From NCBI GenBank assembly GCA_902800435.1, contig CADCEQ010000034.1, positions 1 through 28,375 on the forward strand: DNA of 28,375 bases. Direction: 5' to 3'. This document shows, piece by piece, positions 22,982 to 28,375 of the stretch. The first letter of the stretch is position 1; each line of letters opens with the position of its first letter. The translations under genes were made by a program, and so were the position numbers. A model generated the notes under the pieces. The model was not told where the DNA came from and did not search any database. It saw only the letters and a list, made by a program, of their open reading frames with translations. The stretch comes from an uncultured Prevotellaceae bacterium (GTDB lineage: Bacteria > Bacteroidota > Bacteroidia > Bacteroidales > Bacteroidaceae).

Positions 22982-25297
22982 TTACTTATTCTGCTGGCTG
23001 AAGTAATGCTCGCGCAGTGGCTTGCTGACGGTCTCACCTGTCAAGTCAACCGCCTGCTGCAGTTTGATGTCTGCCGACGAGGCCCCCACCTTGACCATGA
23101 ATTTGCCGGGAGCGACGTGCCACTGCCGCTGGTCGTAATAGCCGAACTGCTCGGTATGGAGCTGCATCTTCACGGTCTTTGTTTCACCCGGCTGCAGCGA
23201 CACCCGGGCGAAGCCCTGCAGCTGGATGGGCCTGATGTGCTGGCTGCTGTCCGTGGGCGACAGATAGACCTGCGCCACTTCGTCGGCAGCCATTTCGCCG
23301 GTGTTCTTCACCTCGAACGACAGATTGACCGTCGGGGCTGATGTAGACACTTCAGCGTCAGCCTGCAGGTTAGCATACTCAAACGTCGTGTAGCTCAGGC
23401 CGTAGCCAAAGGGCCACTGCACACGCGGGTCTTTTTCTGCACTGTAATTATAGCAGAGCGGCTCGTAGACCTCTGTATTGGGATAGCTGATGGAGAGCTT
23501 GGCCGACGGCGATACGTTGCCAAAGAGGATGTCGGCAACGGCATTGCCGCCCTCCTCGCCGGGATACCAGGCCTGGACGACGGCGGCACAACGCTCGGCA
23601 AGTCCGGAGATGACCTGCGCACGACCGCCGAACACCACTAACACGACAGGTTTGCCGGTGGCCAGCAGCTCCTCGACATACTGCTCCTGACGGCCAGGCA
23701 GACGGAGCCCCTGACGGTCGCGGTTCTCGCCGCAAAGCATCACATTCTCGCCGACGGCAGCGATGATGACATCGGCCTGACGGGCCAGGCGAAGAGCCTC
23801 GGCCTTGTCGGCCTTCTCGCCGGCGTCGACCTTGCGGTGCAGAATCTCGTACTCCCAGGCCCGCTCGTCGCCCAGCTCGCTGTACTTCGTCTCTATCTCC
23901 TCCGTCCAGTCGCAGCCGCGCTCATACAGCAGGTTGACGCCCTCGGGCAGCCTGGCCTTCATTCCTTCCAGGAGTGTGATGGTATGCGGATGGTCCAGGT
24001 CGTCGGTGACTTTCTTCCAGAAGTAGGTCATGGCCGGGAAGGAGTAGTCGCCGCACATGGCCCACATCGTGTTGGCATTGGGACCGGTAAGCAGCAAGTT
24101 CTTCGTATCCTTTAACGGCAGGATGCCGTTATTCTCCAAGAGTACGATGCTTTGCGCGGCAATGTCGTAGGCTGTCTGCCGCTCCTCGGGGCTGTCAAGG
24201 GTTATCTGCTCCTTACTATATAAATAAGGTGCCTTGTCGAAGAGTCCGGCACGCTGCTTATAGCGCAGCACGTTCTTCACCGCACGCTCTAAGACCCCGG
24301 GCTTAACCAGTCCCTCGTCGATGGCCTGCTGCAAGTACTGGTAGTTGGTGCCTCGGGGGAAGTCCACGTCGTTGCCGCCATTGATGGCAGCTGCTGCCTT
24401 GTGCATCGCATCGTCGAGACCGGGAATCTGGTCGATGGCCGTATAGTCGCTGACCACCATCCCGTCAAAACCGACGTAGCCACGCAGGATGTCTTCGAGG
24501 ATTTCGCTGTTGGCCACGCAGTTGGTACCGTGGACGGCGTGATAGCCCGGCATCACGGCCTTGCTGCCCGCCAGTCGTATCATCGCCTCGTGAGGCATCA
24601 GTATTTCCTCCATCAGTTCCTTCTCGTCGGCATCGCCGCCACCGCCGTAGCCGAGATAGTGCTTCGAACAGGCGCCGACGCCCTTCCTGAGGTCGCCCTG
24701 CTGCAAGCCCTTGACGAAGGCCACGCCCATCACGGCCGACAGGTAGCCGTCCTCGCCGTAGGACTCCTCCAGGCGGTTGAACGAAGGCGTGCGACAGACG
24801 TCGACCATCGGCGACAGCGACAGCACGCCGCCCATCTTCCTCATGGCGATGCCCGTCTGCAGTGTCTTCAGCTCGGCCAGTTCGGGATTGAACGAGCAGG
24901 CCTGCCCTATCTGCTGCGGATAGATGGTGGCACCACGGGTGTTCACCCCCGACAGCACCTCCTCGTGGAACAGGGCCGGAATGCCGTTGGGCGTATGCTT
25001 CATCAACCACTCCTGAACGGCAGCCACGCGGTCGCGCAGCTCATTGGGGTCGCGGGGTTTCTGGCTGGCATACTGCGAGAAGTGGCCGATGCCGTTGGGT
25101 ATCAGCTCACGACACTTAGCCGTGTCCAACTGCCCTTCGTCGTCGAAGAGCTCATCCATATACATACTCCTCAACTGGGCGATACGCTCCTCCTGCGACA
25201 TCCTGTCGTAGAGTTCGTCCACCAGCTGCTCCGTATCTACGGCAGCACTACAACCTGCCAAGAGTGCAGTCACGCACACTATGATGAATCCTTTCAT
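22982..25297 (-). CDS. Lipoprotein GH3 beta-glucosidase-type enzyme
   Basis: The product has 771 residues from the ATG at 25297. A longer reading from a TTG at 25348 is unlikely because that TTG serves as the promoter -33 element. The signal peptide ends with the lipobox LLAGC (Cys16). The residues after it (SAAVDTEQ) lack the usual surface-export pattern, so a periplasm-facing anchor is likely. GH3 features are ESYGEDGYL (178-186), CSKHYLGYG (210-218), the nucleophile Asp284 in GMVVSDYTAIDQI, and Glu524 in CGENRDRQGL where acid/base residues occur. WYPGEEGGNAVADILFG and a C-terminal fibronectin-III-like domain follow. The motifs are closer to beta-glucosidases than those of the other two GH3 proteins. 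It is the first gene of the GH3-GH27-GH97 operon. Confidence 0.93.
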   Translation of the reverse strand: MKGFIIVCVTALLAGCSAAVDTEQLVDELYDRMSQEERIAQLRSMYMDELFDDEGQLDTAKCRELIPNGIGHFSQYASQKPRDPNELRDRVAAVQEWLMKHTPNGIPALFHEEVLSGVNTRGATIYPQQIGQACSFNPELAELKTLQTGIAMRKMGGVLSLSPMVDVCRTPSFNRLEESYGEDGYLSAVMGVAFVKGLQQGDLRKGVGACSKHYLGYGGGGDADEKELMEEILMPHEAMIRLAGSKAVMPGYHAVHGTNCVANSEILEDILRGYVGFDGMVVSDYTAIDQIPGLDDAMHKAAAAINGGNDVDFPRGTNYQYLQQAIDEGLVKPGVLERAVKNVLRYKQRAGLFDKAPYLYSKEQITLDSPEERQTAYDIAAQSIVLLENNGILPLKDTKNLLLTGPNANTMWAMCGDYSFPAMTYFWKKVTDDLDHPHTITLLEGMKARLPEGVNLLYERGCDWTEEIETKYSELGDERAWEYEILHRKVDAGEKADKAEALRLARQADVIIAAVGENVMLCGENRDRQGLRLPGRQEQYVEELLATGKPVVLVVFGGRAQVISGLAERCAAVVQAWYPGEEGGNAVADILFGNVSPSAKLSISYPNTEVYEPLCYNYSAEKDPRVQWPFGYGLSYTTFEYANLQADAEVSTSAPTVNLSFEVKNTGEMAADEVAQVYLSPTDSSQHIRPIQLQGFARVSLQPGETKTVKMQLHTEQFGYYDQRQWHVAPGKFMVKVGASSADIKLQQAVDLTGETVSKPLREHYFSQQNK

Positions 25298-25319
25298 ATA
25301 GTTATAGGTTTGCAGGTTG

Positions 25320-25348
25320 CAAAGGTAATAAAAAAAACAGAGAAACAA
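25320..25348 (-). promoter_or_regulatory. Promoter of the GH3-GH27-GH97 operon
   Basis: On the minus strand, TTG at 25348-25346, an 18-bp spacer and TACCTTTG at 25327-25320 fit the Bacteroidota promoter pattern, with a slightly short spacer. The ATG at 25297 follows 22 bp later. This placement decides the start of the GH3 gene. Confidence 0.65.
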
Positions 25349-25374
25349 GAAGAAATAGCAGATAATTTCCCGAA

Positions 25375-27024
25375 TCAGAAGGGGAAACCGCCACCACCGA
25401 AGCCGCCAAACTGCGGCATCTTGACTTCCCTGAGCTCTTGGATGCGGGGTTGCCAGTCACGGTCGAACCGCTCGATGTTGCGGTCGAGGAAGGCCAGGCG
25501 GTCGGCTATCCACTGTTTCAGCACCTTGATCTCCTCGTCGTAGGAACTGACGCGGTAGGCCGCGAACATTCCGACGGCATTGAATCCGCCAAAGCCGCCG
25601 AAGTCACCAAAGCCGCCGAAGTCACCCATAGGCGGGAAACCGCCGCCCATCGGGGGGAAGCCGCCGGGGAACTGTGGGATGGAGTCGGGCATCGGGAAGC
25701 CACCACCCATCGGGGGGAAGCCGCCGGGGAACTGTGGGATAGAGTCGGGCATAGGGAAACCGCCACCCATCGGTGGGAAGCCGCCAAAACCGCCGAAGCC
25801 GCCGAAAGACGGTTGCGAGGCTAACTGCTCCTCCTCTTCTTCGCTGACGAGCAGTTCGGGATATTTCTCGAAGTGGCGGTCGACGCAGGGCGCCAGCAGA
25901 CGGGCGTGACGGTCGATGTAGCTGTTGATGGCCTTGCTGCTCAGCACGCTTTTGCGCAATTCCTTGTAGCGCACCTTCACCGCCTTGCGGAAGGCGGGGT
26001 CCTGCAGCAGGCGCTGCCACAGGGCCGGTGTCGGGTTGGTGTTGGCTCCCTCGAAGCACCAGGCCTCCAGGTTGTTGGCATTGGCAAAGTTACAGTTGCC
26101 GTAGGCCAGGTTGTAGTCCCACACGGGACCGGCCACGAGCTTGCCGCCCGTGCCGTCGGCATTCTGCTTCTCCTTATAGAAGTAGGCACTGCGCTTATAG
26201 CCATCGGCGTTGAGACTCAGCTCGGTATGGATGAAGTAGTCGACGAACGAGGGCACGTCGATATAGCGGGCGTAGCCGCGCTGCGGGTCGGCGAAGTAGT
26301 CCGACTGTATCACCTGCTCCACCGTGTCCACATAGCTCTCAATGTATGCCAGCTGCTCAGGTCTGAGCTTTTTTTTCTTCGGGTAGATGCACGACCATGT
26401 TATCTGGCTCGTCATGATGCCGTCGCCGATGCCGGGCACCTTCGAAGGGAAGGTGGCGTCGTCCTCGTTGTAAGTGTCGATGCGCAGCAGGTAGCCGCCC
26501 GTCAGGTCGCGCCCCGCCGTGTCGCTCTTCTTCAGCTTGGCAATGTTCACGCGGTCAGTCCCGCGCTTGATGGCCTCCGAGAGGATGTAGATGCCGCGGT
26601 AGTCGCCGTTGAACACCAGCTCCACCATCTTCGTGCGTGGTCCCCAGTGGCCCATGTCGCGCCACAGCTGGAAGGCCAGCGGGTCGCGGACGGCCGACAC
26701 GTCGTTGTAGGGCGCCAGCAGCACCCAGTCGCTGTGGGCGGGCATGCCCAGCAGCGGGGCGTCGAGTTCCTTGCCCTGTTCGTCACGCAGTTCGATGGTG
26801 TATTTCTTCTGGTTGAAGCTGAGCGAGCTGTTGCCGCGCAGCTTGATGCCGATGGGACCATCGTAGTCACCCGCCTTCATGTGGGCTGTCACCTTCTGCC
26901 GGGCGTTCAGCTCCTGGTCTACGGTAATGACAATCTGTTCAAGACCGTTTGTTCCGTCATCCTTTCCCTGCACCGCCGTTGCGGTAAGAGCGATAAATAG
27001 TAGTGAAAGCAGTTTTCTTGTCAT
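25375..27024 (-). CDS. Secreted CotH-kinase-fold protein with Gly/Phe/Pro-rich tandem repeat
   Basis: The product has 549 residues from the ATG at 27024; upstream in-frame sequence has no signal peptide. MTRKLLSLLFIALTATAVQG is a signal peptide. Residues 28-330 match the CotH kinase family: GIKLRGNSSLSFNQKKYTI (59-77), DPLAFQLWRDMG (114-125), YRGIYILSEAIKRG (142-155), GGYLLRID (176-183), and GPVWDYNLAYGN (299-310), whose Asp303 and Asn305 may be the metal-binding site. CotH proteins phosphorylate secreted proteins, but activity is unproven for most bacterial members. Helices at about 335-400 and 495-535 are separated by a Gly/Phe/Pro/Met-rich insert (407-481) with a 20-residue tandem repeat, and the protein ends in GGFGGGGFPF. 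No link to glycan use is visible beyond proximity. Confidence 0.9.
   Translation of the reverse strand: MTRKLLSLLFIALTATAVQGKDDGTNGLEQIVITVDQELNARQKVTAHMKAGDYDGPIGIKLRGNSSLSFNQKKYTIELRDEQGKELDAPLLGMPAHSDWVLLAPYNDVSAVRDPLAFQLWRDMGHWGPRTKMVELVFNGDYRGIYILSEAIKRGTDRVNIAKLKKSDTAGRDLTGGYLLRIDTYNEDDATFPSKVPGIGDGIMTSQITWSCIYPKKKKLRPEQLAYIESYVDTVEQVIQSDYFADPQRGYARYIDVPSFVDYFIHTELSLNADGYKRSAYFYKEKQNADGTGGKLVAGPVWDYNLAYGNCNFANANNLEAWCFEGANTNPTPALWQRLLQDPAFRKAVKVRYKELRKSVLSSKAINSYIDRHARLLAPCVDRHFEKYPELLVSEEEEEQLASQPSFGGFGGFGGFPPMGGGFPMPDSIPQFPGGFPPMGGGFPMPDSIPQFPGGFPPMGGGFPPMGDFGGFGDFGGFGGFNAVGMFAAYRVSSYDEEIKVLKQWIADRLAFLDRNIERFDRDWQPRIQELREVKMPQFGGFGGGGFPF
25630..25788 (-). repeat. 60-bp tandem repeat in the CotH-family gene
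   Basis: Two full copies and part of a third with an exact 60-bp period; the cccatcgg(g/t)gggaag block recurs at 25646, 25706 and 25766. Each copy encodes 20 residues (PGGFPPMGGGFPMPDSIPQF). The copies differ at only a few bases, which suggests recent duplication and likely copy-number variation between strains. Confidence 0.88.
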
Positions 27025-27038
27025 TTCGATGCGTTGAT

Positions 27039-27071
27039 GGTTGTGCAATTTAATCCTATAGACGCACAACC
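27039..27071. promoter_or_regulatory. Inverted repeat upstream of the CotH-family gene
   Basis: Perfect 8-bp arms (ggttgtgc / gcacaacc) flank a 17-bp spacer and end 15 bp before the start codon. It may be an operator or a leader hairpin. No clear -7 element was found near it. Confidence 0.4.
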
Positions 27072-27136
27072 CGCCGTCACGTTTAATGGGAGTAAGTCTT
27101 GATTTAAGCGTATTTAACGTTAGCGAGTAATTTGAA

Positions 27137-27165
27137 GCACGGAGCGCAGTCGCTGCGGTCCGTGC
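27137..27165 (-). terminator. Hairpin between the DUF4369-like gene and the CotH-family gene
   Basis: The arms gcacgga and tccgtgc (7 bp) continue past one mismatch into cgcag/ctgcg with a tcg loop. It lies 37 bp past the stop of the 28-kb gene. The minus-strand sequence after it has no real T run, so it is at best a weak terminator. Confidence 0.45.
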
Positions 27166-27201
27166 CTGTATCCCGGGTATCATAAGAAAAACTTACTCTG
27201 C

Positions 27202-28375
27202 TCACATCACGGCCTTGCTCATTTCCTTCAGGTACTTCTCGGTGAGGCCGTTGATGTATTTCTGCGTCTTCTGCGCCGCCTTGGTCAGCACGCCCACCTC
27301 CTTGTACATTTCCGTGAATCCTTGGTTCTGCTCGGTGTAGAATTTCAGGATCTCTTTGTGTATTTCGCCAATGGCCTTGTTTTTCTCTAATATTTCAGTT
27401 GGCGGCACGTCGAGACCCTTCAGGTATTTGATGAAGTCCTGAATGAAGTCCTGAAACTTCGCGTCCAGCTCCTTGTTGAGCTTGGTAATCTGCTCGAAAA
27501 TACGGTCTGAACCTGTGAGTGACTTCATCTTGAAGTGTGGTTCTAAGGAGGCGTATGTGGCTTTGATGGCATCCATATTGGCTTTCAAGGCCATTGCCTT
27601 CGCCTCTAACTGCATCTTCTGCTCTGGTGTCGGCTCCCATCTTGAAGACTGGCGGGGCGTGACGGGCCCTAAGCCGGGTGTCGTGTCAACTACCACATCG
27701 TCAACTGCCACATCGTCATCTACCACATCGTCAACTACCACATCGTCAACTACCATATCGTCTATTCCGCGGCTTTGCCGTTCGTTCAGCAGACTCTTGC
27801 CTGAGTAGCGTCCTACCCGCTGCTCATAGTCGCGATCCTCGTCGTAGTAACCGTTATGCGTGGTGATACGGTAGGTCTCGCCAGGCACGAAGTCGAGATT
27901 CGTCCACAGTTCGCAGAGCGAGCCGTCAGGCATGACGGTACGGATACGGCCTACCTTGGGTTTGTCGAGTTCGACGCTGAACGTGAAACGCTTGTTCACC
28001 ACGGGCATCGTAGCCACAAAGTCGCTGTCCTTCAAATTGTTGAGTTCCTCAGCGGTGTCGGCTATATAGACCACATAGAGGGAGTCCTTCAGGTCATAAC
28101 CCACCCGTCCGTCGATGGTAAACGTATTCTTATTGTCGCTCAAGAGACCTGCACTGCTCATGTTTTTCTCGTACATGTCAGGACGCAGCGAGGTAATCAT
28201 AAAGACGGTGCCCGCGACATTTTTATCCTTGGTTTCTTCCCATACGATGGCGTATGCATCGCGCAACTGAGGATTGTCAGGGTTCTTACAGCACATGAAC
28301 CACATCTCCTGCTTAGTATTGATGCGAATACGTACATTCTTGCTCTTCTGTCCGTTGTTAGTCACCACCTTCAGG
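27202..28375 (-). CDS. 5'-truncated protein with DUF4369-like domain and helical C-terminus
   Basis: The frame is open to the window edge and lacks a signal peptide, so the N-terminus is missing; a GTG at 28368 is in frame but is probably internal. Counting from that GTG, about residues 75-175 (NTFTIDGRVG, DSLYVVYIAD, KRFTFSVELDKPKVGRI, NLDFVPGETYRIT) resemble DUF4369, a beta-sandwich often found at the N-terminus of Bacteroidota thioredoxin-like lipoproteins. There is no thioredoxin domain here. Instead an Asp/Val repeat (VVDDVVVDDVVDDDVAVDDV) is followed by about 120 residues rich in Lys, Glu and Leu that should form long helices or a coiled coil. I cannot assign a function. It is probably a secreted or outer-membrane protein independent of the PUL. 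Confidence 0.72.
   Translation of the reverse strand, partial: LKVVTNNGQKSKNVRIRINTKQEMWFMCCKNPDNPQLRDAYAIVWEETKDKNVAGTVFMITSLRPDMYEKNMSSAGLLSDNKNTFTIDGRVGYDLKDSLYVVYIADTAEELNNLKDSDFVATMPVVNKRFTFSVELDKPKVGRIRTVMPDGSLCELWTNLDFVPGETYRITTHNGYYDEDRDYEQRVGRYSGKSLLNERQSRGIDDMVVDDVVVDDVVDDDVAVDDVVVDTTPGLGPVTPRQSSRWEPTPEQKMQLEAKAMALKANMDAIKATYASLEPHFKMKSLTGSDRIFEQITKLNKELDAKFQDFIQDFIKYLKGLDVPPTEILEKNKAIGEIHKEILKFYTEQNQGFTEMYKEVGVLTKAAQKTQKYINGLTEKYLKEMSKAVM
27686..27760 (-). repeat. 15-bp tandem repeat (five units) encoding Asp/Val repeats
   Basis: Five consecutive units of tcaactaccacatcg with one or two changes in some copies. Translated on the minus strand, each unit gives five residues of the type DDVVV. 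The 15-bp period keeps the frame, so copy number could vary without breaking the gene. Confidence 0.88.

Noticed and set aside
21260..23341. Open frame of 693 codons on the plus strand opposite GH27 and GH97
   Set aside because: It lies antisense to two clearly recognisable enzyme genes, has no signal, motif or plausible start, and reflects the GC-rich codon bias of the opposite strand.
25298..25348. TTG-initiated 17-residue extension of the lipoprotein GH3
   Set aside because: The TTG coincides with a promoter element, and the extension would precede an otherwise standard lipoprotein signal peptide.
25630..25788. Possible CRISPR or non-coding satellite at the 60-bp repeat
   Set aside because: The whole unit is repeated with no spacers and the frame is preserved through the CotH-family gene.
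27686..27760. Possible CRISPR array
   Set aside because: The 15-bp units are directly adjacent with no unique spacers and translate in frame within a coding gene.

Overview
The window looks like chromosomal DNA of a Bacteroidales bacterium, most likely a Prevotella-type gut or rumen species. The reasons are an adjacent SusC/SusD pair, several lipoproteins with acidic residues just after the lipid-modified cysteine, a BspA-type leucine-rich repeat lipoprotein, Bacteroidota promoter elements (TAnnTTTG, some with an upstream TTG), and A-rich leaders in place of strong Shine-Dalgarno sites. No RNA genes, CRISPR array, transposase or phage genes were seen.

Most of the window is a polysaccharide utilization locus (PUL) built from three transcription blocks. 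(1) Minus strand, 10225 down to 352: a PA14-containing GH3 enzyme, then SusC, SusD and two lipoproteins at the SusE/F positions, closed by a clear terminator at 258-285. (2) Plus strand, diverging from block 1 at about 10.3 kb: two GH43 enzymes, a GH9 enzyme and a second GH3 enzyme (10399-17853), with a hairpin on the GH43/GH9 boundary. (3) Minus strand, 25297 down to 19534: a lipoprotein GH3, a GH27 and a GH97 enzyme. Blocks 2 and 3 converge on 17.85-19.5 kb. That stretch holds a MITE-like inverted-repeat element, a low-GC leucine-rich repeat lipoprotein gene and a long palindrome. To the right are a CotH-kinase-fold protein with a Gly/Phe/Pro-rich tandem repeat and a partial gene with a DUF4369-like domain. 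At the left edge is the start of a membrane protein gene (DUF6057-like).

Working model: SusC/SusD and the two lipoproteins capture and import a branched plant cell-wall oligosaccharide. GH9 cuts the beta-1,4 backbone, the GH43 enzymes remove or cut arabinose-containing side chains, GH27 and GH97 (retaining type) remove alpha-galactose or beta-L-arabinopyranose, and the three GH3 enzymes release glucose or xylose. Every enzyme but one has an ordinary signal peptide, so they are probably periplasmic. No clear surface endo-enzyme and no hybrid two-component or ECF/anti-sigma regulator is in view, so the locus probably extends beyond the window or depends on factors elsewhere. The substrate is inferred, not shown.

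The less ordinary features are short repeats inserted in frame into two glycosidase genes (a GC-rich palindrome in GH97, a 7-bp tandem repeat in GH9), the element at 17857-18092 with 35-bp inverted ends and three units of a 21-bp palindromic repeat, the 78-bp palindrome centred on CACGTG, and Gly/Phe/Gln/Pro-rich segments shared by otherwise unrelated secreted proteins.
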